DNA of 64,000 nt from positions 13,857,053 through 13,921,052 of the forward strand of contig CM053335.1 of NCBI GenBank assembly GCA_028583605.1, read 5' to 3'. Position 1 is the stretch's first letter, and each line of letters begins with the position of its first letter. This document shows, one piece after another, positions 1 to 10,344 of this stretch. Both the position numbers and the translations under genes were made by a program. The DNA comes from Dastarcus helophoroides (lineage: Eukaryota; Arthropoda; Insecta; Coleoptera; Bothrideridae). The notes under the pieces are model-generated. The model ran no database searches. It was not told the DNA's origin and saw nothing but the letters and a program-made list of their open reading frames with translations.

Positions 1-113
1 ATGGTTCCAACTATTGTCTATGGTTCCAACTATTGTCTATGGTTCCCAATATTGTCTACGATTACAACTACGGTCTATGGTCCAACTATTGCCTATGGTG
101 CCAACTATTGTTC
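1..113. repeat. 19-bp minisatellite, about six copies
   Basis: The unit ATGGTTCCAACTATTGTCT repeats at 1, 20, 39, 58, 77 and 95. The first two copies are identical and later copies drift; the fifth has lost one base. It starts at the window edge, so it probably continues to the left. No coding meaning is seen. Confidence 0.9.
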
Positions 114-1820
114 CAACGGCCATTTTACCATCTAAAAAACGAAACAAAATTCCCAACTCCAGCATTATTGGGGGGAACACTCTTTGACTGAAGATTTATT
201 GGGACACAAAAATTCTAATTAATTTAACTCTTCGCGCTAAAGATGTACCGTTGTTAATCAAAATTGAATTGTGTTTAATTAAAAACTAGCAGTTCTCGCC
301 GCTTCTTCTGCCATCTGTTAGACAATTCTTCTACTATCGCGTTAACTTTGCGAATTGAATTCACTACCAACACAAAATTGTGATCCAAAAAAATATTGTT
401 CGAGATGCTTATGGGTAGGGGTGGATTAAGCTTGCTTGGGGCCATGGTGAGGACCCTTCAAATATTTTCGTGAGAAACCATCTAAGTAGTAACTGATACC
501 AAAAAAAGTCAACATATTGTGACGGTGGTGGGGGCCCCTGCGCTGTAGCACTTATTGCAAATGTTTAAATCGGCCCCTGCACACGAATGCTCATCAAAAT
601 ATTTGATTGGTACTAAAAATTGTGTTAACTGTAAATGTTTTTTCAGTTATTAAAATTAACTGTTAATTAACTACCTGTCTCGGCAATACCAGGTATTACG
701 ATGATAAAGTAGTAAAAACTATCTGCAGGTCTTACCTAGTAAGGACCGTTAATTGATTTTACGAAAAAAATGCTGTTTAATGGCCCTTGACGGTAGCCGA
801 GTGTAATTTCAAAACATTGCATCTCTGTGCGGAAAAAAATGATAACAGAATACGTAATTGTATTAACAATCCGCGTAGTATAAAGAGAGGTTCTCGGTTC
901 GTGCGCAAATTATTGCCAGCGTTTGTATCTCGAATGTCTTTGAATTGCATTTAATAAATAGGTTCGATCATTTCTCATAGCTATCGCATAATAATGAATA
1001 AATAATACCAACAGGTAATATTTAGTGTACCGTTTAGTTCAGGCGAATGACCAACCTAACATTGTTGGTCACCGACTCGGAACGGATTCCTTCGACGTAT
1101 CCCTTCCACCCTTCATTAAAATGCACAAGACAGAGAAGTACCTCCAAACTACATTACCTCCGTTCGCTGTTCTTTTCTCGCGTGTACTAAAAGATCGTTA
1201 ATAGTAATAGAATAGATAGGTCTACGACGTTCACGCAAGAAAGTCGAAGAAATTGTCCGCGGTCCACTTTCTCTTTAAAATTAATAACAATCTCTAGAAA
1301 GAAATACATAACAAGACAAAAGCTGCGACACTTTCATAGGTTCGAAAAATTGGAATTTTCAATTTTTTAATTTTTAGACAAATGTCAAGAATAAAGTTGG
1401 GAACTAAAGTCGAAACTTCAGACAAGTTTTAGATCAAATCAGATTTTGACTGTTAGATTCAAAATTTCAAAGAAAAGAAATTTCAAAGGAAAGAAATTTC
1501 AGATAAAAGAAATCTAGATTTTAATCTCGAAATTTTTTGTCCAAGATTTCGAGATTAACATATAAATTTCTTCGCACTTGTACTTTTTCTCAAACTGTTC
1601 AACAATTTCAGAAACTGTCGGAATTGTGACAAAAAAATCGAAATTCAAAAAACACAAATTACTTATTTCCCAAAATTTTCAGTTTAAAGCCAGAAGTACC
1701 AATTTTAAAATTCGATTCAAATTGCACTATCCCCTTAATTTTACATTTTCGATAACATACGTTGCAAAAGCTTCAATTATTGTGCACAAGTCGACTTCCT
1801 TAGCCATCATAGGTTGCGTA
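114..1820. other. AT-rich non-coding stretch with a short hairpin
   Basis: No ORF of convincing quality is seen. The part from 1340 to 1560 is built from words such as GAAATTTC and contains a perfect 13-bp inverted repeat, TTAATCTCGAAAT (1521-1533) against ATTTCGAGATTAA (1545-1557). The segment 1578-1892 is open but is poor in GC and has a lysine/isoleucine/phenylalanine-rich composition typical of AT-rich random sequence. Nothing else is supported. Confidence 0.5.
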
Positions 1821-1821
1821 A

Positions 1822-2076
1822 ATAAAATTAGAAAGCATATCAGGCCGCAGCCAATTGAAATTATTTCGCTACGCACCGAGACTTTGCCGTAAATTTGGTG
1901 CAATTACGCAAGGACAACTCATATTGGCATCTTTGGAAATGCCTGCAATGTGGAAAGTTTTTCCCATGAAAATCGTTGACCGGGTGGGCGTCAACAGCTT
2001 CGACACCATTCCTGATTACAAGAAGATCGATCTGACCGGCGTAGATCACGATTTTAACCCGAAACTGGCGCAATAA
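1822..2076 (+). CDS. Possible small exon or short ORF, unrecognised
   Basis: This frame is open for 84 codons and ends at TAA 2074-2076. The block is visibly richer in GC than its flanks. I see no ATG near its beginning; the first in-frame ATGs are internal (around 1939 and 1948), so if real it is more likely a terminal exon than a complete gene. A possible acceptor, the run ending ATATCAG at 1843, lies inside the open frame. The peptide after about 1855 begins with a basic, hydrophobic stretch (KLFRYAPRLCRKF), then reads MWKVFPMKIVDRVGVNSFD and ends with an acidic segment containing DHDF. The basic start could be a mitochondrial presequence, but that is a guess. I do not recognise the family. 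The opposite strand is also open over 1861-2115, which weakens the case. Confidence 0.25.
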   Translation: MKLESISGRSQLKLFRYAPRLCRKFGAITQGQLILASLEMPAMWKVFPMKIVDRVGVNSFDTIPDYKKIDLTGVDHDFNPKLAQ

Positions 2077-2326
2077 TGACTTAACACACTTATGACGGAT
2101 TAGATTTTGAGTCATTGGTAGCGCCAGTGGGCAATTGGAGTGTAAAACGTCGATTGATCAAAGCTGCGTAAGGAGATTACAATTTTAATATTAACAGGTG
2201 GATTGAAGCAGCTAAAGGCTTCCAAAGCGGAATTTATGGGTCAAGTAGACCTAATACTAAGCTTAATCTTAACCCTTCAGAAGCCAGATCTTAGGTAGAG
2301 TTCACTCGCTAAGGATAAACTTATTA

Positions 2327-3294
2327 TTAGGTTAGGTTAGGTTAGGTTAGGTTAGGTTAGGTTAGGTTAGGTTAGGTTAGGTTAGGTTAGCTTAGTTTAG
2401 CTTAGCTTAGCTTAGGTTAGGTTAGGTTAGGTTAGGTTAGCTTAGCTTAGCTTAGGTTAGGGTAGGTTAGGTTAGGTTAGGTTAGGTTAGGTTGGGTTGG
2501 GTTGGGTTGGATTGGGTTGGGTTGGGTTGGGTTGGGTTAGGTTAGGTTAGGTTAGGTTAGGTTGGGTTGGGTTGGGTTGGGTTGGGTTGGGTTGGGTTGG
2601 GTTAGGTTAGGTTAGGTTAGGTTAGGTTAGGTTAGGTTAGGTTAGGTTAGGTTGGATTAGGTTAGGTTAGGTTGGATTGGGCTAGGTTAGGTAAGGTTAG
2701 CTTAGCTTAGGTTAGGTTAGCTTAGCTTAGGTTAGGTTAGGTTAGGTTGGGTTAGGTTAGGTTAAGTAAGGTTAGGTTAGGTTAGGTTAGGTTAGGTTAG
2801 GTTAGGTTAGGTTAGGTTAGGTTAGGTTAGCTTAGCTTAGCTTAGCTTAGCTTAGCTTAGGTTAGATTAGGTTATGTTAGGTTAGGTTAGGTTGGATTAG
2901 GCTAGGTTAGGTTAGGTTAGGTTAGGTTGGATTAGGCTAGGTTAGGTTAGGTTAGGTTAGGTTAGCTTAGCTTAGCTTAGGTTAGGTTAGGTTAGGTTAG
3001 GTTAGCTTAGCTTAGGTTAGGTTAGGTTAGGTTGGGTTAGGTTAGGTTAGGTTAGGTTAGGTAAGGTTAGGTTAGGTTAGGTTAGGTTAGGTTAGGTTAG
3101 GTTAGGTTAGGTTAGGTTAGGTTAGGTTAGGTTAGGTTGGATTAGGCTAGGTTAGGTTAGCTTAGCTTAGGTTAGGTTAGGTTAGCTTAGCTTAGGTTAG
3201 GTTAGGTTGGGTTGGGTTAGGTTAGGTTAGGTTAGGTTAGGTAAGGTTAGGTTAGGTTAGATTAGGTTAGGTTAGGTTGGATTACGTTAGGTTA
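2327..3294 (+). repeat. Interstitial telomere-like array (TTAGG)n with TTGGG and TTAGC variants
   Basis: About 190 pentamers, mostly TTAGG, the arthropod telomere unit, G-rich on the + strand. Blocks of TTGGG lie at 2491-2538 and 2561-2602, with one ATTGG unit. TTAGC blocks recur (for example near 2391-2415, 2435-2452 and 2829-2860). A marker variant GGATTAGGCTAGG returns near 2895, 2929 and 3139, with a related form near 2675, so segments have been duplicated inside the array. It is flanked by ordinary sequence on both sides, so it is not a chromosome end here. Confidence 0.92.
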
Positions 3295-3663
3295 ACAAAA
3301 TCAATTTTCGAAAACTCTAACTTTCTAGTCCTGGCAGTACGTAGGGTGCTATAATTTTTAAAAAAAATCGTAAACTCTAACTAATTTCTTTCCTAAACTT
3401 TGATGCTTTGCATTTAGATCTTTTCTAGATATTTTGAATTTTTGCAAATTTAGATTTAAAATTTGTCAAAAATTGAAAAATTTGACAGATTAAACACATC
3501 AATCAATGAGCCCTTTAGTAGCAGAAAAAATCGCTGTAGAATTGATGGCATTTTAATTTAAACACCTCTCCTTTCGACTTTTCTTTTAATTTTAAACACG
3601 TTTCAATATTTCGTGTTTATTTGAAATTTTCCCCATTTTAAATTTCGATTTGCTTTAGAAAAG

Positions 3664-4038
3664 GAAAAAATATATATTCGAAAACAATTAGATTTTGAAA
3701 AGGAGTCCAAATTAATTTTGAAATAAATCCAAAAGTTGAAACAATCGCAACGTTACAAACAACTCGAGAGTTTTAAAAATAAATCAAAGTTAAAGAAACC
3801 CAAAATATTGCATAAGTCGAAAATTTGAAAACATCTGGATTTTTCCTTTTCCTTTCTAGGCCAGATGTTTTCAAATTTTCGACTTTTGCGAAATTTTGGA
3901 TTGTTTTTAGTTTTAATTTATTTTTAAAACTCTCGAGTTTTTTGCAACGTTGCAATTGTTTCAATTTTTGGATATATTTCAAAATTAATTCGGACACCTT
4001 TTCAAAATTTGATCTTTTTTTTGAATATGTATTTTTTT
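3664..4038. repeat. Large foldback (inverted repeat), arms about 175 bp
   Basis: The left arm 3664-3838 and the right arm 3861-4038 are reverse complements over nearly their whole length, with a loop of about 22 bp. The inner stretch AAGTCGAAAATTTGAAAACA (left) is matched exactly by its complement in the right arm, as is ACTCGAGAGTTTTAAAAATA. I estimate upper-eighties percent identity by eye. The right arm continues into the degenerate tandem repeat at 4039-5200, so the left arm looks like an inverted copy of one such unit. The two short ORFs on opposite strands here are mirror images of each other and are not genes. Confidence 0.85.
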
Positions 4039-5200
4039 GATTTATTTCAATATTAATTTAGACTCCTTTTCGATATTTGATCTGCTTTTGAAATATTCGC
4101 CCTTTTAATTTTCTGCGTTGTTCAAGTTTCCACTTTTTTTAGTATCTCACCTTAAAGATGTTTCAAAAAAATAGCTAGTTTTTAAACATTTTGATTTTAT
4201 TTCGAGATTTTGCTTTGTTCAAAATTTTGTATCTTTAAAAAATTTTCGACATGTTTCAGAATATTGAATTTTTAAGAAATCTTAATTTTTTCAAATTTTG
4301 CTTTTTTTTTCATTTTCTACTTTTTGAAAATTTTGTTTTTTGTCCAGATTTTGCTTTGTTAAAAATTTTGTAGCTTCAAACCATTAGACCTGTTTCAGAA
4401 TTACGAATTTTTAAGAAATCTTAATTTTTTCAAATTTTGCTTTTTATTTTTCATTCTCTACTTTTTGAAAATGTCGAGTTTTTGAAGGGTGGAAAAATTT
4501 TTCAAATTTCGATTTGTGTTAAAAATGATTTTACTTATTTTTCAAAATTTGATTTTTTTTTGAAATCTTTTTGGATTTATTTCAAAATTGATTTCGAGTT
4601 CTCTTCAAAATTTGATCTTTTGGTGAACATTTTTTAAAATTTTCGCTTTTTTAAATTTTTGCGTTTTTTAGACTTCGACTTTTTTCAATATCTAAACTTT
4701 CTTTAGAAGTAAGATTTTTCAAAAAATGTCTGGTTTTTGAAAATTTTGTTTTTTTCTCCAGATTTTGCTTTGTTCAAAATTTTGTAGCTTTATACCATTT
4801 TCGACCTGTTTCAGAATTTCGAATTTTTAAGAAATCTTATTTTTTTCAGATTTTGCTTTTTTTTTCATTTTCTACTTTTTGAAAATGTCGAGTTTTTGGA
4901 TGGTTTTACTCATTTTCAAAATTAAATTTTTTTTTTTAATCTTTTTGGATTTATTTCGAAATTAATTCTGAGTTCTTTTCAAAATTTGATCTTTTTGTGA
5001 AAATTTTTTGAAATTTTCGCCTTTCTAATTTTTTACGTTTTTTAAATTTGGACTTCCTTGAACATTTCTACTTTTTATAAAAGCAGGCTTTTTCCAAAGA
5101 CGCCTGGTTTTTGAACATTTTTACCTCCTTTTCGAGATTTTGCTTTGTTTAAAATTTTGTATTTTTAAAAAATTTTCGACCTGCTTCAAAATTTAGACTT
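4039..5200. repeat. Degenerate tandem repeat, unit about 375-405 bp
   Basis: The phrase GATTTTGCTTTGTT followed by AAAATTTTGTA recurs near 4206, 4345, 4760 and 5137. A second phrase with CGC...TTTTGCGTT recurs near 4100-4117, 4646-4662 and 5020-5035. The copy at 4345 comes from a local ~139-bp partial duplication. Sequence is T-rich and strongly diverged, so this is an old array. No coding potential is seen. Confidence 0.65.
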
Positions 5201-5212
5201 TTTATTGGTTAG

Positions 5213-5362
5213 GTTAAGTTTTGTTTGGTTTGGTTTGGTTTGGTTTAGTTTGGTTTGGTTTAGTTTGGTTTAGTTTGGTTTGTTGAGTCGAGTCGAGTCG
5301 AGTCGAGTCGAGCCGAGTCGAGTCGAGTCCAGTTCAGTTCAGTTCAGTTCAGTTCAGTTCAG
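5213..5362. repeat. Three abutting pentamer arrays: TTTGG/TTTAG, GAGTC, AGTTC
   Basis: Positions 5217-5281 hold TTTGG with some TTTAG units. Positions 5285-5330 hold GAGTC (one GAGCC). Positions 5331-5362 hold AGTTC. They follow one another with almost no spacer and all have a 5-bp period, like the TTAGG array upstream and the GAGAA array at 26.3 kb. Confidence 0.9.
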
Positions 5363-6482
5363 GTTAGTACAGTTTATTTTATGATAACGAAGGCTTCCAC
5401 GGCCAGAGTCAGTACAGGATATATTTCTTCCGGGATTGGACCATCTCAAAGAACTACTAAAAGCGTCCGACGCTGAAATCGAAGTCTAAAAATGAGTTGA
5501 AATTTGTAAAAACACTTTTCTCGACATTAAAAAAACACATTTGGATAAAGTTGAATCTCCAAGAAAATTGTCCGGAAAATATCCAAATTTTGAGTTAAAA
5601 GACGAAATTTATAAAAAATACTTGTTGAAATTAGTGTCAATTTTACACTGAAAATTCTGAAACAATAAAGCCACAATTTTCAGGTCAAAGTCGAAAAACA
5701 AAACGCTAGGAATTAGTCAAGATACTTTTCTGGAAATAGCGAGACAAGGATCACATTTTAAGATTATACACGAAAGAAAAGTCCTGAAAATATCGAAATG
5801 GTGAGTTTAAAATTGAAATTAAAAATAATTTTTTCGAAATTTATTCTACTAGAAATTCGTTTCATTGGGATGGTATTGATTTGTCAGCGTTTAGGGTTAT
5901 GTTTCCGGTAAACGAAAAATCTGTTTAATTCGTCAACGTAACGATGCATCGGTAATTGCATAAAAAAAAAGGTGTCGAGGGGTTGACGAGCGATATCGAA
6001 AATGACGCAAGTCGGCGTCCTTGCCGTCGGAGTAACAAACCCGCGCCTCCGGCAAAACTCCTATTCGCCATCCGCCATTCTTTTTCATTCAATTCACCCA
6101 CGCCGCCGTCCGGCCTACGCAGAGGTCGCCGTCCCGCTCACGCTCACCGCTTGCGTCACCCTTCTAGATGCTCCCGAAAAGTTACGTGTGGGGTGGAATA
6201 ATGGAAAAGCCTACTTTTTCGCCACTCTGTCTCTCTCTTTCGTATCGATATTGTTGGAGGCCTTATTGAGCGCGTTTACACAAGGGAATTTGATGTTATC
6301 ATTATATTCATTAGGTTTATCCTTCGGATAACTTATTAAACGAATTCAATCGTTATCGGAAATCGGCCTAGTTATGCGTTAATCAATTTAGTCTCGCCTT
6401 CATCCAATCTAATATTAATTTTCAATCTTTTAATATGCTCGTGCCTATGGTATGATTACTAAATAATTCTATCTGATAAGTA
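5363..6482. other. Non-coding stretch with a GC-rich island at 5990-6260
   Basis: Positions 5363-5940 are AT-rich and show nothing recognisable. Positions 5990-6260 are clearly richer in GC and CpG than the surroundings. Two + frames are open across it (5956-6201 and 6002-6331); the second has a hydrophobic end. Two overlapping open frames in a GC-rich block are expected by chance because stop codons are AT-rich. It could be a promoter-proximal CpG-rich patch or an old exon, but no splice or homology evidence supports either. Confidence 0.35.
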
Positions 6483-6800
6483 TAAGCATACCTCGGTTAA
6501 CGCTACCTCTGTTAACGAAACCTCGTATAACGAAGTCCTTAAACAAAGTATTTATTTTATCTTTTTGGTACGCATAATTATTAGACAACTATATATTTGA
6601 TGAGTACAGTTATACCTCGGTTAACGCTACCTCTGTTAACGAAATCTCGCATAACGAAGTCTTCAAGCAAAGTATTTATTTTATCTTTATGGTACGCATG
6701 ATCATTAGATAACTATATATTTGGTAAGTACAGTTATACCTCGGTTAACGTTACCTCTGTTAACGAAACCTCGATATACGAAATCCTTAATTTAAATTGA
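6483..6800 (+). mobile_element. Tandem copies of a pogo/Tigger-like transposon end (124-bp unit, about 2.6 copies)
   Basis: Copies begin at 6483, 6607 and 6731, exactly 124 bp apart. Copies two and three begin TA then CAGTTATACCTCGGTTAACG. A TA target followed by a CAG...ATACCTCGG terminus is typical of pogo/Tigger (Tc1/mariner superfamily) inverted repeats. All copies point the same way and no opposite terminus or transposase is visible, so this is a tandemly amplified end or MITE fragment, not an intact element. The tail of each unit (TTTATTTTATCTTT, TATATATTTG) is also conserved. The assignment rests on recalled consensus features. Confidence 0.6.
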
Positions 6801-8960
6801 AAACGCGTTAACAAGGCAAAGAAAATGATGCGTTAATGAAATTAGTTTAAAATATTCGAAATTTTTATATGCAGTGAAAAACTGATGATCAAAGATTTAA
6901 TTTTAAAAATCTAATCTTTGAAAAAATCGCAACTAACAAACTACCAGTAATAGGAAAGTGTGAGAAATAAAATTAAAACTAGACACGTTTAAAATTTAAA
7001 CAAGTACATTTCGAATTTTGAGACTAAAAACCTAAAGATGAATTACGAAATTTTGAGAAAAATAAATCAACTTTCGAAAAACCTGGTACTTCATTTTACA
7101 AAACTGGTTCCTATGAAATTTCGGAAAAAAAATTTGAAGCTTCCACAAATTATTTTATTCTATAATGAAACAGTGCGAACGCGGTAAAAGTTTAAAATAT
7201 TTACAACAACAACCATAGACGTGTTTTGGTCTTCCTTGGCGTCATCAGACTTTTCCAACTTCAAAGTCAGCCGCATGACTTGACTCAATGGGGACAAACC
7301 TTTTCAATTTTTTTACAACTTGCGCCATCACTAATTAGCAGAAAAATGAGTTCATTTGAGAAATTAAAAGCTGGAAAGGTACTCCGGATTAATCGCGTAA
7401 TGTCCAATTACTTCAAAGAAACCGGAGCGTTATCGTGTTATTCAACTGACAACAGATGATTAAATCAATAATTCAAGGAGGTCGCTACGTTAAAACAAAG
7501 CAAACCGACGTTTTAGAAGAATATGAGAGCCTCGTAGTAAATAAGGTAGGGATATAGGGAGTAGATACATCCTATCCCTCAACAGTTAGAATTTGCACCC
7601 CCTCGAAGGGGCCATGACAAATGACGATCGGGGGAGAGCCGCGCGCAATTTCAATCTTGCCGATATTGATCCTTAGTTACACGCAATCTTGTGATTGTTG
7701 GATTTTGAATACTTGATTATATCGGACGTTTAATCCATCGATAAGCCGGACGACAAAAAGCCAAACGACTTTTAGGTATTCGAAAAAAATTTCGTCTTCG
7801 CACCGTTGGACCAAGAGTGCGAGTGTATACATTTTTTTCTATGAGGTAATGAGTTGTTTCAATGATTATATGATGTAATTTGTTGTGAATCATTATTTGG
7901 TAGAGCTCTATCAAACTAATTACGAGCCCACTTACTTAATTTAGCTGCAAAATGACAATATTATTTCAACAGAATATAAATTGTTGGGTCATTAGCCTAG
8001 ATTTTTACGTAGGCGAACTTTTTGTCTTACACGTAAGACGTGCTTTAGTAAATTTTTCATCTGTCTTCAATTAAATCCATTTCAGAAGATAGTGCCTTAA
8101 TATTTTTCATTTCGTTAACATCAGCTTCTATTTACATTTTTCGTAAAATCATTGATGAAATAATTAAAAACTGTCGACTTTCTAGAATTCTAAATTTCTA
8201 AAAATAAGGTTCAAGACCAATATACAGGATGTTTCAAGCATTATTGCGATAATTTTAGATACGTTTGGCCTAATAGAGAGAGGCGTATTCGATTTTTTTA
8301 AAAGAAAAAATCAACCTGTAAACACGCCCAACAGGGCGCTTCTGGAATGCGACAAAAGTGGAAACTAATCTGAAAATAATTGCATCTATTTTACATTTTT
8401 GACTTCCCAATCTGACGAAAGCAGAAATTCTAAAAAATAAACAATTTGCGGGGAGTGCACTCAACATGTTTCAGTCTAGGGGCTAATTGTTGCGATTACT
8501 CGACCGTCCGAGCGTCCATTTAAAGTTGGAATTATAAATTTAAATGAAGGGAACACTATGCGCTGTATTGCTAGTTAGAAAGCCAATGAACTAAGGAGGT
8601 GTAAGGTGCAGTTAGATAGCCTGGCACATGAAAATTTTTACGTCAAAGTGCAAGTCCATAAACGTACACATAGAAGTATTTGCTTATTTCTAATTAAACG
8701 AGATATGTTATAATAAAGTAAGGTTCATAAAGTAGGCTTCCGTTTAACAGTATTATCCGGCAACAATAATAGATTAAGCTGCACTCCAACGGTACTTTTA
8801 ATGAGTTTTATACAGATGGGATGATGGTCCGACAGGTCAACCGTAACGAAAATATAACCAACATTAACAGATTAATCATAACCATTACCACTTCGGCCAT
8901 ATTTATAGGTTTTCTAGCCATTTCGTCCTTGCACATTTCAGGAATTTTAATTTACCCATA
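6801..8960. other. Intergenic sequence, no supported gene
   Basis: Short ORFs occur (7226-7459 on +, 7717-7914 and 8270-8467 on -) but none has a recognisable domain, a strong composition signal or convincing splice sites. A 16-bp imperfect palindrome, GTCTTACACGTAAGAC, lies at 8024-8039. Otherwise I see nothing. Confidence 0.5.
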
Positions 8961-10270
8961 AATTCTGCTCAACAAGCTTGGTTTAGCAGTTGCACTCATT
9001 TCTCCTTAAGATGCATCTTGATGATGACAAAACTTTTCATCTTTCAATTTAACCACTAAAATTAATTGAGTATCATCAGTGGGAGCAATTTTCTTTTCCT
9101 GAGAAACGTCCTAGTGGCACCTTTGATAATCACTTTGAACGTATGTGTAAGTTCTTTGGTTGTGTTGTTGGGCGTTATCGGTTTAAAAACTAGCCCTGTG
9201 GATTTTTAGCATTGATGTTACACTGTGTAACATTTAGAAGTTACAGGGTGTAACTTGATATAACTCGATATAACTTGATATAACTCGATGTAACTTGATA
9301 AAACTCGACGTAACTTAATATAACTCGAGGCTACATGGTGTAACATTTACATGTTACACAGTGTAACTCGATCAATTCTGCTTAACAGCTTGCTTCGGCA
9401 GACAATGTTTAACATTTTAAAATGCTGCACTCATTTCTGCTTAAGATGCATCTTGATGATGACAAAACTTTTTGTTTTTAAATTAAACTCCTAAAATTAA
9501 TTGAGTATTATAGTGGAAGTGTTGCTACCCCCAATAATGTGAAAAGTTGGGAATTTTTTCAGTGGGCGAGTTTTTTAAGCCATGAAATGAAAATTGCAAA
9601 CCGCATCATTCTCGTAGTGATAATTGGGAATTTTTAACTTTCCTCTTTCCTGAAAAACGTCCTAGTGGCACCTTTGATAATCACTGGCCGCATTTGCAAG
9701 TTCTCTGGTCATCTTGTTGGGAGTTATCGTTTCAAAATCAAGCACTGTGGATTTTTAACACCGATGTTACACTGTGCAATTTAGATATTACACAGTGTAA
9801 CTCGATATAACTTGGATGTAAGTTGATATAACTCAATGCTACATTATGTAACATTTAAATGCAACATTTAGATGTTTCACAGTGTAACTCGATAAATTCT
9901 GCTTAACAAACTTGCTCTAGCAGCCTATATATTTAAAATTTTGAAATGCTGCACTCATTTCTGCTTAAAATGCATCTTGATGACAACATTTTTGGTTTTC
10001 CAATTGAACTCCTAAAATTAATTGTGCAATAATAATAATGTGAAAAGTTGGGAATTTTTTCAGTTTGATAATCACTTTGGACGCATTTGTAAGTTCTTTG
10101 GTCATGTTGTTGGACGTAACCGACTCACAATGTAGCACTGTGCATTTTCAACACCAACGTTACACTGTGTAACATCTAGATGTTACGCAGTGTAACCCGA
10201 TAAATTCTGCTTAACAAGCTTGCTCCAGTAAATATTGTTCAAAATTTTGCACTCATTTCTGTTTAAGGAC
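8961..10270. repeat. Irregular tandem repeat, 3-4 copies of a 0.3-0.5 kb unit with a GTTACAC palindrome
   Basis: Unit starts (AATTCTGCTYAACA) lie at 8961, 9374, 9895 and 10203. Shared landmarks are GCACTCATTTCT, AGATGCATCTTGATGA, AAACGTCCTAGTGGCACC, TGATAATCACTT and the near-palindrome GTTACACTGTGTAAC with its partner GTTACACAGTGTAAC. Units differ in length because inner segments are missing or expanded. No ORF is conserved between copies, so this is not a gene family. Confidence 0.85.
9251..9330. repeat. Exact 10-bp-phased repeat, eight units
   Basis: Eight consecutive decamers of the form TAACTYGATR (such as TAACTTGATA and TAACTCGATA) run in perfect 10-bp register, alternating T and C at the sixth base. 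It lies between two GTTACAC-type palindromic half sites of the first unit of the surrounding repeat and is absent, or reduced to two or three units, in the other copies. Confidence 0.85.
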
Positions 10271-10287
10271 ATCTTTGGTGAGTTTAC

Positions 10288-10344
10288 TATTCGATAGTCT
10301 AGCAGGTATTCGATAGTCTAGCAGGTATTCGATAGTCTAGCAGG
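10288..10344. repeat. Three identical copies of a 19-bp unit
   Basis: TATTCGATAGTCTAGCAGG occurs at 10288, 10307 and 10326 without a mismatch, which suggests recent expansion. Confidence 0.95.

Noticed and set aside
2327..3294. A true chromosome end
   Set aside because: Unique sequence and other repeats flank the array on both sides, and internal duplications show it evolves by exchange.
7226..7459. 77-codon ORF with MSSFEKLKAGKVLRI
   Set aside because: Partly plausible codons but no domain, no splice support and no conserved neighbour; not distinguishable from chance.
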